From Kordia sp. SMS9 (GTDB taxonomy: Bacteria; Bacteroidota; Bacteroidia; Flavobacteriales; Flavobacteriaceae): a stretch of DNA of 64,000 nucleotides. The DNA lies in assembly GCF_003352465.1 (NCBI RefSeq), contig NZ_CP031153.1:1044465-1108464 (forward strand), written 5' to 3'. This document shows positions 8,421-18,800 of the stretch, in pieces. The translations under genes were made by a program, and so were the position numbers. Within the stretch, counting starts at the first letter, position 1, and each line of letters opens with the position of its first letter. The notes under the pieces are model-generated. The model did no database searches, was not told where the DNA came from, and worked only from the letters and a program-made list of their open reading frames with translations.

Positions 8421-8651
8421 ATGAAAAAAAAGAATTTAAAAACATTATCACTTAAAAAATCGTCGATCTCAAACTTAAATGGTGGCGGACCTGTACCTAT
8501 TCCTTTAACAATTAAAGGAACATTGTGTGACTTTACAATTGATATCAATACACAATGTCCAACCACTATGATTAGTGAATTGTATACAGCTTGTACGTGT
8601 CAACCAACTGATGGGTTTGATTGTGAATCATTCAACTTTCCATGCAAATAG
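8421..8651 (+). CDS. Cys-rich lanthipeptide-like precursor peptide 2
   Basis: Start chosen at the ATG at 8421, because the leader MKKKNLKTLSLKKSSISNLN begins there; the reading frame is open further upstream but overlaps peptide 1. The product has 76 residues: leader, GGG, a proline-rich linker PVPIPL, and a six-Cys core with SELYTACTCQPTDGFDC and a final PCK. It begins 16 bp after the stop of peptide 1, so the two share a transcript. Sequence before the start (CTTAACAAAAAT...ATC-ATG) resembles the 5' box of two other precursor genes in this window. Confidence 0.75.
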   Translation: MKKKNLKTLSLKKSSISNLNGGGPVPIPLTIKGTLCDFTIDINTQCPTTMISELYTACTCQPTDGFDCESFNFPCK

Positions 8652-8700
8652 TCTGTGAATATTCTTTGTCAACCCTAATTAATTTTAAAAAAGTAAAATC

Positions 8701-8946
8701 ATGAAAAAAAAGAAAATACTAAAATCATTAACGTTGAAAAAAACCTCGGTTTCAAAACTCAATGGTGGCGCACAAGGCCCTTTTCCAATTCCGTTATCTA
8801 GAGATATTAGAGATTGTATACTAACGTTTGATCAATTTCAATGCACCACCACGGTTTGGGAAAGCGAACTAGGAACAGCTTGCCATTGCGAACCTTCTTG
8901 GGACTTCGCTTGTCAGCAATCTGTTGACATTCCTTGTGAAGCGTAA
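8701..8946 (+). CDS. Cys-rich lanthipeptide-like precursor peptide 3
   Basis: An 81-residue third paralogue of the tandem set. Leader MKKKKILKSLTLKKTSVSKLN, GG at residues 22-23, proline-rich linker PFPIPL almost identical to that of peptide 2, and a six-Cys core with SELGTACHCEPSWDFAC and the end IPCEA. It lies 49 bp after peptide 2 and is followed by a strong terminator, which closes the three-gene unit. The conserved spacing of six Cys in peptides 2 and 3, also found inside peptide 1, points to one shared fold or ring pattern. Confidence 0.75.
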   Translation: MKKKKILKSLTLKKTSVSKLNGGAQGPFPIPLSRDIRDCILTFDQFQCTTTVWESELGTACHCEPSWDFACQQSVDIPCEA

Positions 8947-8967
8947 ATAATAGACTTTACTAGAATC

Positions 8968-9000
8968 AAAAGCTCCAAAAGTAACATTTTGGAGCTTTTT
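8968..9000 (+). terminator. Terminator of the three-peptide unit
   Basis: AAAAGCTCCAAAA (8968-8980) pairs perfectly over 13 bp with TTTTGGAGCTTTT (8987-8999), followed by more T. It closes the three-peptide transcript 22 bp after the last stop. Confidence 0.85.
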
Positions 9001-9092
9001 TTATGTTTACTTGTGAATAAATATCTGAACAACAACAAGTTTTCCATCTTGAAATTATGTACATTTAAGCCACTAATCATCTCAAAATACTT

Positions 9093-10133
9093 ATGAAAAA
9101 AACTCCTTTCACCCTACTCTTACTTATTTTTCTATTAAATAGTTGCGCTGAAAAATCTCCCAAAGAAAAAATATCCAAAGTTGATACAAAACAGGCAAAT
9201 AGTATCGGATTGGTAATTCATGGTGGCGCAGGAACGATTTTAAAAAAGAACATGACGCCCGAAAAAGAAGCCGCTTACCAAGCAGCCTTGGAAAAAGCAG
9301 CCAAAAAAGGATATGAAATTCTTCAAAATGGCGGTTCAAGTGTAGATGCCGTAGAACAAACGATTCATATCTTAGAAAATTCACCATTATTCAACGCTGG
9401 AAAAGGGGCCGTATTTGCCAACAATGGCAACAATGAATTGGATGCTTCTATCATGGAAGGTAAAAATCTAAATGCTGGTGCGGTTGCTGGTGTGACCAAT
9501 TTAAAAAACCCAATTTCTGCCGCTAGAAAGGTCATGGAAAACTCTGATCATGTTTTACTTGCCAGAAAAGGTGCTGAGGAATTTGCCGCTGCACAAGGTT
9601 TGGAAGTTGTGGACACCAGTTATTTTTATACAGAAGTACGCTACAAATCGCTACAAAGAGCCAAAGAAGGTGACAAAGACAAAGCGGCTTCCTACGATCC
9701 TTATATCAAAGATTATAAATACGGAACTGTTGGTTGTGTGGCGTTGGACAAAAACGGAAATCTTGCCGCAGGAACGTCTACTGGCGGAATGACCAACAAA
9801 AAATGGAATCGCATTGGAGATTCGCCAATCATTGGTGCAGGAACCTACGCCAACAATGAAACCTGTGCCGTTTCAGGAACGGGACATGGCGAATATTTTA
9901 TCAGAGCGGCAGTAGCACACGACATTTCTGCGTTAATGGAATATAAAAACATGTCGTTGCAAGAAGCTGCAAAAGAAGTCATTCAAAACAAACTAAAAAA
10001 TATGGGCGGCGATGGCGGAATTATTGCCATAGATGCGAAAGGAAACTTAGTTGCCGAATTCAATACTCCAGGAATGTACCGAGCGATGGTAGACGAAAAA
10101 GGAAATGTAACAGTTGGGATTTATAAAGAATAA
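9093..10133 (+). CDS. Isoaspartyl peptidase / L-asparaginase, lipoprotein form
   Basis: A 346-residue Ntn-type hydrolase of the plant-type asparaginase family, which removes beta-aspartyl residues from damaged peptides and hydrolyses asparagine. The autocleavage site is in YGTVGCVALD: the Thr becomes the nucleophile of the beta subunit, followed by LAAGTSTGG and the GTGHGEYF substrate pocket. The N-terminus MKKTPFTLLLLIFLLNSCAE is a lipoprotein signal with lipobox LNSC, so it is exported and lipid-anchored, unlike cytosolic EcAIII. It has a separate start 146 bp after the peptide unit. The following gene starts 72 bp downstream and may be co-transcribed. Confidence 0.92.
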   Translation: MKKTPFTLLLLIFLLNSCAEKSPKEKISKVDTKQANSIGLVIHGGAGTILKKNMTPEKEAAYQAALEKAAKKGYEILQNGGSSVDAVEQTIHILENSPLFNAGKGAVFANNGNNELDASIMEGKNLNAGAVAGVTNLKNPISAARKVMENSDHVLLARKGAEEFAAAQGLEVVDTSYFYTEVRYKSLQRAKEGDKDKAASYDPYIKDYKYGTVGCVALDKNGNLAAGTSTGGMTNKKWNRIGDSPIIGAGTYANNETCAVSGTGHGEYFIRAAVAHDISALMEYKNMSLQEAAKEVIQNKLKNMGGDGGIIAIDAKGNLVAEFNTPGMYRAMVDEKGNVTVGIYKE

Positions 10134-10205
10134 ACCAACGAATACGAGCCAATCGTACACGAATACTAGATACAGTACAACGAATACTCAAATAACTCCT
10201 AAATT

Positions 10206-13200
10206 ATGAGAAAGTCTGTTTATTTTACCTCAAAAACCATCATGCGCAACATTACTTTTTGTCTCCTTTTTGGAGTATTTCTAAGCTTATTTTCTTGTGA
10301 TACAGGAACTTCAGAAGCAGATAATATCTTTGAATTTAAAGATTATATTTATCAAACGACCGCAGGAACAGTTTCGGTAAAAGAACCAATTATCATCGGA
10401 TTGCAAAAACAATTGCCCAACTTAGGTGATTCGGGAGAAATCTCAGCAGACCTCATCAATATCAGTCCAAAAGTAACGGGAAAACTATTCATTCAAAATA
10501 ACAAAACCTTACGCTTTGAGCCTGATACAGTATTGCAACCCGACACGGAATATTCGGTTACGGTGAACTTAAAAGATATGTACGAAGATGTAAAAAAAGA
10601 ATTTCACACCTATACGTTCGTATTTAAAACGGTAACGCCCAACTTTTCAATTACCACAAATGATTTGCAATCGTACTCCAAAGAATGGCAATACTTAAAT
10701 GGAACCTTGCGCGCTGCAGACATCATTCCCACAGAAAAACTATCAGCACTACTTTCTGCCACGCAAGATGGAAAAGCATTAAATATTAAATGGGAACCTT
10801 CTGTGCTGAATAATACAACCTATGAATTTACAATTGACAGCATTCATCGATTGGAAGAAGATTCTAAAATCAATATTTCGTGGGTAGGAACTCCGATCAA
10901 TGCCAAAGCAAAAGGCAAGACAGACTACATCATTTCTGGGAGAAATAACTTTTCCATCATTGGCGTTACAGTTTCACAAAATCCTGAGCAAAAAGTAAGC
11001 ATCAATTTCAGTGATCCGTTATTAAAAAATCAAAACTTCGCGGGTTTAGTCACCCTAAAAAATCAAAAAAATAGCACCTATGTTACAGATGGAAACATCC
11101 TGAATATCTATCCGACAAATAGAATCAAAGGCAGTACAACGTTAGAAATTTTTCCAGGAATAAAAAACAAAGACAACTACAAGCTCAAAAAAAGCTTTAC
11201 AAAAAGTGTGACGTTTGAACAGCAAAAACCACAATTGCGCTCCGTAAGCAAAGGTGTTATTTTACCAAACTCCAAAAACCTTACGTACAACTTTCAAGCG
11301 ATCAACTTACAGTCAGTCGATGTACGCATCATCAAAATATATCAAGACAATGTATTGCAGTTTTTACAGGAAAATAGCATCAGCGACTTAAACCGATACA
11401 ACATTCGCCGTGTGGGAAGACGCATTGCCAAGAAAACCATCAATCTTATTGAAAATACAGAAGACAATGACGGGCAATGGAAAACCTACGGAATTGATTT
11501 ATCCACATTATTCACAGCAGAATCTGGCGCTATTTATCAAGTAGAAATTGGCTTTAAAAAAGAATATTCGCTGTATGCGTGTCAAGAAAGTGATGGCGCT
11601 ACGACGGATAATTCTCGTTATCGCGGAGATAGTTACTATCAAAATCGAGAAGATGAAGAAGAAAACGAAGCAGCCTATTGGGACAATAAAATGTACGAAT
11701 TTAGAAACTATCGTTACAACTGGAGAGATCGCGACAATCCTTGTACAGAATCCTATTATTTACAAGAACGTTTTCTCACCACAAACATTCTGGCTTCTGA
11801 TTTAGGTGTAATTGTAAAAAGTGGTGAAAACAGATCGTATCATTTCGCGGTAAGCGATATTTTATCTACCGATCCTGTAAATAGTGCAAAAGTAACGCTC
11901 TACAATTACCAACAACAGGAAATCGCATCCAAACAAACAGATTCCGAAGGTCTCACAATTATTGATGCAGACAAAAACGCATACTTTGCCACCGTTTCCA
12001 AAGGCAATCAAATTACGTATGTAAAACTGAATGATGGCAGTTCCTTATCTATGAGTAAATTTGATGTGGCAGGGAAAAAAATCAAAAAAGGCATCAATGG
12101 ATACATATATGGTGAACGTGGCGTTTGGCGTCCTGGCGATACATTGCACTTGGCTTTTGTATTGAATGATGCTGGAAATCCACTACCAAAAAATCATCCT
12201 GTAAAAATGGAAGTTACAGATGCTCGCGGCAAATTGATCTACAAAAACCTGCAAACGCAAGGTGTAGAGAACTTCTATAAATTTACAGTAGAAACGGACA
12301 GCGAAGCACCCACAGGAAATTGGCAAGCGCGTGTGAGTGTTGGTGGTGTGAATTTCTCTAAAACACTCAAAATAGAAACAGTAAAACCAAATCGTTTAAA
12401 GATCAATATTGATTTTGACGATGAAATTTTAGCCAATTCCAGACCGATTGAAGGAACACTCAATGCCGCTTGGTTGCACGGCGCGCCTGCAAAAAACTTA
12501 AAAGCCGAAGTCAACGTACGATTGACAAGTACCAAAACATCCTTCAAGAAATTTCCGAACTATGAATTCAACGATCCAACACGCCAATTTAATGCGGAAG
12601 AATTTGTCATGTTCAGAGGAAAACTAAACGAAGAAGGAACCGTTGCTATTTCTAAAAAAATAAACGTCGAAAAAAATGCACCAGGCATGTTGCGTGCGTC
12701 TTTCCTAACACGCGTATTTGAAAATGGTGGCGATTTCTCTATTGATGCATTCTCGAAAGATTTTGCTCCGTATATTTCGTTTGTCGGACTCAAATCGCCC
12801 GAACCAAAACAATACGGTTCATTCTACACGGATGAAGATAATACCTTTGAAATTGTAACGGTGGACGATCGCGGAAATCCAATCAAGCGTAACGGACTGA
12901 AAGTAAAAATCTATGAAATCAATTGGCGTTGGTGGTGGAGTTCGTCGTATGAAGATTTATCATCCTATTCGGGAAGCAACTATCACGAACGCTATCGAAC
13001 ATTTACCATCAACACAAATTCCAATGGAAAAGGAAGCTTCAAACTGAACATTCCTGATGAAGATCGCGGACGTTATCTCATTCACATTTCCGATCCAAAA
13101 AGCGGGCACGCTACAGGAAGAACTGCCTACTTCTACAAAAACTGGTGGCGTAGAAGCAACGATGGCAATTCCGAATCAGCTAAAATGTTGATTTTTGCAG

Positions 13201-15776
13201 CAGACAAAGAAACCTACAATGTTGGCGAACAAGCAACGATTACCTTTCCATCAGGAAAAGGCGGACGTGCGTTGGTCAGTGTTGAAAATGGTACAGAAGT
13301 ATTGAGTACTAAATGGGTGAAAACATCTAAAGAACAAACAACCACCACAATTCCGATAACGAAAGAAATGGCACCGAATGTTTTTGTAAATATTTCGTTA
13401 GTTCAAAAACACGACAATGTTTCCAACGATTTGCCAATTCGTCTATATGGTGTCATTCCAATCATGGTGGAAAATCCAGTGACGATTCTGAAACCAAAAA
13501 TTTCAGTGCCAGAAACACTTCGCCCAGAAGAATCCTTTACAGTAAAAGTTAGTGAAGAAAACAAAAAAGCCATGACCTACACCATTGCGGTAGTTGACGA
13601 AGGCTTGCTAGATTTAACGCGATTTAAAACTCCAAATCCTTGGGATTTATTCTATCAGCGTCAAGCGCTTGGTGTCCGCACTTGGGATATGTATGATGAT
13701 ATTATTGGCGCATTTAGTGGCGATATTGATCAAGTATTTGCCATTGGTGGTGGCGATGACGGAAATGGCGCGAAAAACAAAAAAGCCAATCGGTTCAAAC
13801 CTGTGGTTAAATATTTAGGACCTTTCCAGCTAAACGCAGGACAAACGAAATCGCACAAAATTGACATGCCAAATTATGTGGGCGCGGTTCGTACGATGGT
13901 TGTTGCAGGAAATGCTAAAACAGAAGCTTATGGAAATGCTGAGCAATCTTCAAAGGTAAAAAAACCGTTAATGGTCATTGCAACTGCACCCAGAAAACTA
14001 AGTCCGGGCGAAAAAGTAACCTTACCTGTTACGGTATTTGCAATGGAAGATAAGGTGAAAAATGTATCGCTTTCGCTGAAATTACAAAACGGCATTTCAG
14101 TGGTGGGAAGCAATACAAAATCGATCAGCTTTAGCAAACCTGACGAGAAAATGGTGTATTTCGACTTGGATGTCGGCGAAATAAAAGGCATTCAAACCAT
14201 TGAAGTTGTGGCGACAGGAAATGGCGAAAAAGCATCGTACAAAGTAGAATTGGATGTGGAAAACCCAAATCCGATTGCAAAGAAAATTCACGAAATAACC
14301 TTGCAAGCAAACGAAACCCAAACACTTAGTTTTGAAACCTTTGGAGTAGCAGGAAGCAACGCAGCTACGGTAGAGTTTTCGACCTTACCACCGATGGATT
14401 TTACAAAACGTTTGTCCTATTTGATTCGCTATCCGCATGGTTGTGTAGAGCAAACAACCTCGAGTGCATTTCCACAGTTGTATCTCGCAGATATTTTCGA
14501 TCTGACGACGGAGAAAAAAGGAGACATCAATCGAAATATTGAAAAAGCCATCAAACGTTTGGCACATTTTCAACGTCCAAATGGAGGCATGAGCTATTGG
14601 ATGGGTCAAAATTCAGTAGATGTCTGGGGAACCAATTATGCCGGTCATTTTATGATTGAAGCGGAGAAAAAAGGATATATTTTACCATTGACGTTCATGA
14701 ACAAATGGATTTCATATCAGCAAAATACAGCGCGTACATGGCGGAATACTAGACGAAGCAGTGATGTAACACAAGCCTATCGCTTGTATACCTTGGCGTT
14801 GGCAGGCTATCCAGATTTGGCGTCAATGAACCGTTTGCGTGAAACCAATAATTTATCAAACGATGCCAAATGGCGATTGGCGGCGGCGTACGCATTGGCT
14901 TCACAAAAAGAAGCTGCTGAAGAAATTGCAAAATCTGCCAATATTAACTTTGCATCTTCGCCTGCTGAAGACTATTACACCTATGGCTCAATAGAAAGAA
15001 ATCGTGCGATGGCAATGGAAACAATGGTGATTTTAAAAGATCCTAAAACCATCGAATTATCAAAAAGAATTGCCAAAGATTTATCGTCCAATCGTTGGAT
15101 GAGCACACAAACGGCAGCCTATAGTTTGTTAGCAATGGGCAAAATGGTGACACAAAACGGTGGCAAAAATATCAAGATGCAATTCTCCATTAATGGAGAA
15201 AATCAACAAAATATTCAAACAACAAAAGCTATTGCACAGCGCGATTTGAATATCAAAAAAGGAACAAATAGTATTCAAGTAGAAAATAAAGAAGCCAATG
15301 TATTGTTTGTGCGTGTGTTGAATACAGGAAAGTTGCCTTTGGGTGAAGAATTGGCGGAGAAACGAAATTTAGACATTCGCGTACGCTATAAAGACAAAGC
15401 AGGAAATACGATCGATGTTTCGCAATTAACACAAGGAACGGATTTTATGGCGACGGTAACAGTTTCTAATGATCAACCTGAATTTGTTGGGAATATTGCC
15501 TTAACGGAGATTTTTCCATCAGGTTGGGAAATTGTCAATACGCGTTTTACAGATTACGGAAACACGCCTTCAAGTGAAGCCACTCATACCGATATTAGAG
15601 ACGATCGCGTGAATTTCTATTTTGATTTGCAACGTGGAAAAGCCAAAACTTTTAATGTGTTGTTGAATGCTTCCTATTTAGGAAAGTATTATTTACCAGG
15701 CGTTCAAGCAGAAGCGATGTATGACAATGAGTTCTTTGTGCGAACGAAAGGGCAATGGATTGAAGTGGTGAAATAG
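10206..15776 (+). CDS. Alpha-2-macroglobulin family lipoprotein with thioester
   Basis: A very large (1856-residue) bacterial alpha-2-macroglobulin, somewhat longer than E. coli YfhM. An N-terminal hydrophobic segment ends in the lipobox LFSC; an internal Met at residue 13 is an equally good start. An Ig-like region comes first; the MG2 signature YGERGVWRPGDTLHLAF is near residue 635, and the A2M block with GPFQLNAGQTKSHKIDMP is near 1205. The thioester motif CVEQ is intact at C1413 and is followed by the alpha-helical toroid with NGGMSYW. Such proteins trap foreign proteases at the cell envelope and usually pair with penicillin-binding protein 1C; here that partner is 6.5 kb downstream, beyond a cassette of secreted proteins. 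Confidence 0.95.
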   Translation: MRKSVYFTSKTIMRNITFCLLFGVFLSLFSCDTGTSEADNIFEFKDYIYQTTAGTVSVKEPIIIGLQKQLPNLGDSGEISADLINISPKVTGKLFIQNNKTLRFEPDTVLQPDTEYSVTVNLKDMYEDVKKEFHTYTFVFKTVTPNFSITTNDLQSYSKEWQYLNGTLRAADIIPTEKLSALLSATQDGKALNIKWEPSVLNNTTYEFTIDSIHRLEEDSKINISWVGTPINAKAKGKTDYIISGRNNFSIIGVTVSQNPEQKVSINFSDPLLKNQNFAGLVTLKNQKNSTYVTDGNILNIYPTNRIKGSTTLEIFPGIKNKDNYKLKKSFTKSVTFEQQKPQLRSVSKGVILPNSKNLTYNFQAINLQSVDVRIIKIYQDNVLQFLQENSISDLNRYNIRRVGRRIAKKTINLIENTEDNDGQWKTYGIDLSTLFTAESGAIYQVEIGFKKEYSLYACQESDGATTDNSRYRGDSYYQNREDEEENEAAYWDNKMYEFRNYRYNWRDRDNPCTESYYLQERFLTTNILASDLGVIVKSGENRSYHFAVSDILSTDPVNSAKVTLYNYQQQEIASKQTDSEGLTIIDADKNAYFATVSKGNQITYVKLNDGSSLSMSKFDVAGKKIKKGINGYIYGERGVWRPGDTLHLAFVLNDAGNPLPKNHPVKMEVTDARGKLIYKNLQTQGVENFYKFTVETDSEAPTGNWQARVSVGGVNFSKTLKIETVKPNRLKINIDFDDEILANSRPIEGTLNAAWLHGAPAKNLKAEVNVRLTSTKTSFKKFPNYEFNDPTRQFNAEEFVMFRGKLNEEGTVAISKKINVEKNAPGMLRASFLTRVFENGGDFSIDAFSKDFAPYISFVGLKSPEPKQYGSFYTDEDNTFEIVTVDDRGNPIKRNGLKVKIYEINWRWWWSSSYEDLSSYSGSNYHERYRTFTINTNSNGKGSFKLNIPDEDRGRYLIHISDPKSGHATGRTAYFYKNWWRRSNDGNSESAKMLIFAADKETYNVGEQATITFPSGKGGRALVSVENGTEVLSTKWVKTSKEQTTTTIPITKEMAPNVFVNISLVQKHDNVSNDLPIRLYGVIPIMVENPVTILKPKISVPETLRPEESFTVKVSEENKKAMTYTIAVVDEGLLDLTRFKTPNPWDLFYQRQALGVRTWDMYDDIIGAFSGDIDQVFAIGGGDDGNGAKNKKANRFKPVVKYLGPFQLNAGQTKSHKIDMPNYVGAVRTMVVAGNAKTEAYGNAEQSSKVKKPLMVIATAPRKLSPGEKVTLPVTVFAMEDKVKNVSLSLKLQNGISVVGSNTKSISFSKPDEKMVYFDLDVGEIKGIQTIEVVATGNGEKASYKVELDVENPNPIAKKIHEITLQANETQTLSFETFGVAGSNAATVEFSTLPPMDFTKRLSYLIRYPHGCVEQTTSSAFPQLYLADIFDLTTEKKGDINRNIEKAIKRLAHFQRPNGGMSYWMGQNSVDVWGTNYAGHFMIEAEKKGYILPLTFMNKWISYQQNTARTWRNTRRSSDVTQAYRLYTLALAGYPDLASMNRLRETNNLSNDAKWRLAAAYALASQKEAAEEIAKSANINFASSPAEDYYTYGSIERNRAMAMETMVILKDPKTIELSKRIAKDLSSNRWMSTQTAAYSLLAMGKMVTQNGGKNIKMQFSINGENQQNIQTTKAIAQRDLNIKKGTNSIQVENKEANVLFVRVLNTGKLPLGEELAEKRNLDIRVRYKDKAGNTIDVSQLTQGTDFMATVTVSNDQPEFVGNIALTEIFPSGWEIVNTRFTDYGNTPSSEATHTDIRDDRVNFYFDLQRGKAKTFNVLLNASYLGKYYLPGVQAEAMYDNEFFVRTKGQWIEVVK

Positions 15777-15879
15777 TTTTAAAAGTAAAAAATATTAGCA
15801 AAGTTTAAGTATCTTAGCTATCATTAAATTTACTTCCTCCAACATTTCTATCTAAAGACAAGAAATATTTACAAACCGT

Positions 15880-18800
15880 ATGTCAAAAATTAAAATAGGC
15901 TTCATAGTTGTCTTGGGAGTTCTTTCCTTTTCGGGAAATCCTACTCACACAATTTCTACTTCAACATCGGAAGAAATGATGGACCCGATAGCATATGTAA
16001 TATGTGATGATGACGGTTTTGTTGATATCAATCTGTTAGATATTGAAACGGAAGTATTGGAAAATTTTGGCAACGGTGCTATTGAAGAAGCTGTCATTAT
16101 TTCTACCTCCACAGGACGAATTATTCAATTGAATGATCTTTCGGGAACCATCACCATTGATGAGATTTGCAATTTAGGCAATCCATTATCAGATGTTGCA
16201 GTTGACGAAAACGAAGAAATTTACGCTACTGATTTTGGTTCTATATTTTCGGTAGATGGAACAAATTGTACTACAAGTTTACTTCCAAATATGGGCGCCA
16301 TTATACCTACAAACTCTTTGTCGTTTGACACGCAAGGAAATTTATATTTTGGCGGTGCCAATAACAGTATTGTATACCGATATGATAGTGATGAAATGAG
16401 CGCACCCTATGTATGGCATAATTTCGGAAGCGGCGCACCAAGTGGCGATTTTGTAATTTTAGGAAATAGAATGTACATATCTTGGAACATTGGTTCTGGT
16501 GTGCGTTTGTATGAAGTAACGATTGATGCCAATTTTGATTATGTATCGCATGTAGATTTAGGAACCATTCTTCCAGATACGTTTGGACTTGCCAGTGAGC
16601 TAGGTCAATTGTACGGCGTTACGCAGTCAGAGTTGTATGAAATTGATTTGAATTCATTTACATTTACCACCATTGCCAACAATGATTTTATATTTGGTTC
16701 ATGGTTTGGTGCCGCAGGATTGCACGAAGCGTTTAATTATGAAGCTACGTCACATATAAGCCTTACAGACGCAAATAATAATACCAATCCACTTTCCAGT
16801 CCGTGGACAAATACACAACAAGGTATGCAAACTATTTATGTGAGAGTTGTAAATACCATCACAGGAGTTGTGGAAGTTGTAGAAGTCAATATTACCATTA
16901 CGAACAACATACCCGATATTACGATGCCATCAGAATTAGCCGTTTGTGATGACGGAACAAATAGTGCTACTTTTAATTTAACAGATGTTGAAACTGAGTT
17001 GCTTCAAAATGTGACCAATGCTGTAACGGTAACCTATCACAATTCAGAAAATGATGCGGAAACAAATAGCAATCCTGTAAATTCAAATTACACCACAACA
17101 GCAACTCAAGAAACTATTTTTGTGAGAGTAGACAATGTAAATGATGATTGTTTTGCGACGAGTCAATTTACAATTTCCGTAAATCCTTCACCCGTTATTG
17201 TCATGCCAAGCGAAGTTGTACAATGCGAAGTTCAAGATGATGGTATTGTTGATCTTACCCAAGTAGAAACCGAATTACTTCAAAATAACACCATTGCGGT
17301 CGCAACAACGTATCACACAAATCTCGCCGACGCCACCAATGGAACCAATGCAGTAAGTGAAAATTACCAAGCTTTTGTGGGACAAGAAACTATTTTTGTG
17401 CGTGTAGAAAGTATCGCCAATCCTGAGTGTTTTGAAACTACCGAATTTATCCTTACGTTGAACGAAAATCCAGTAATAGTAACGCCAAGTGACATTGTAC
17501 AATGTGAAGATGAAAACAATGGCTTTTTTAATTTGACACAAGTAGAAGCCGAATTGCTTCAAAATAATACACTTTCACCTGTGATAATTTCGTATTACAC
17601 AAGTCTCGCAGATGCTTCTATTGCTGTAAATCCAATCAATAGTAACTATCAAATTCCTCCTGGACAAATTCCTATATTTGTACGTGTAGAAAATACGGTC
17701 AACGCCGAATGTTTTGAAATTGCAAGCTTTTTTATTGTGCGCAGTGGAGATTTACAACTGACACCGCCGAGCAACATCACGCAATGTGAAAATAATAACA
17801 TTTTTGATCTCACACAAGTAGAAGCGGAACTGTTACAAAACACCTCAATAGCTGTAACCGTTAGTTATCACAATAATCCTTCTGATGCCGCCACAGGAAC
17901 AAATGCTGTAAATACAAATTATCCGCTAACTTCAGTTGGGCAAGAAACTATCTTTATCCGTATAGAAAATTCCGCAAATAATAACTGTTTTGAAACTTCT
18001 CAGTTTGACATTATTCTGAATGCAATTCCACAAATTACCACGCCAAGCGATCTCGTGCAATGTCCGAATGAGAATAACGGAATTTTTGATCTTACCCAAG
18101 TAGAAGCAGCGTTGCTGGCAAACGTTACGGAAACTGTAAATGTTACGCATCATCCTACGGAAATAGACGCTAATGACAATTTGAATGCGTTGAGCACAAA
18201 TTTTGATCCAACAACCAATCAAGAAACCGTTTTTGTACGTGTGGAAAATACAAGTTCGAATTGTTTTGACGTGACTCAGTTTCAAGTCATCACGATAGAA
18301 AATATACCAATTACACCGCCAAGCAATATCACACGTTGTGAAGATGAAAACTCCCTATTGTTCAATCTTACGCAAGTAGAAACAGAACTATTACAAAACG
18401 TAACACAAAACGTTGTCGTTTCTTATCATGCTTCTGCGGTTGATGCCAACACAAATACGGACGCGCTCAACACAGATTACATACTAACTTCTACGCAAGC
18501 TACAATTTACATTCGCATAGAAGATACGGACACCGCTTGTGTTGAAATAACGCAGTTTGCTATTGAAATTTTGGCAAATCCCGAAGTTGAATCATTAGTA
18601 AACTCACCAAGCGCACGCTTATTGACCGATTGTTATATTGATGCGAATACGGATGGTTTTTTCAATTTAAATGATAGTTATCCGCTCATCATTAGCAATG
18701 CAAGTGCCAATTATACCGTTGATTTTTTCCTTACGGAAGAAGATGCCGAACAAGAAATCAATACGATTGATGCTATTTTTTACGCTACAAACGACATACA

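Noticed and set aside
9144..9387. Other-frame reading frames inside large genes such as the isoaspartyl peptidase, the macroglobulin and the repeat protein
   Set aside because: They lie wholly within well-supported genes with recognisable motifs and have no motif of their own.
10134..10205. Short ACGAATAC repeats between the asparaginase and macroglobulin genes
   Set aside because: Three or four loose copies of an 8-mer in AT-rich sequence; too short to call a repeat element or a binding-site array.
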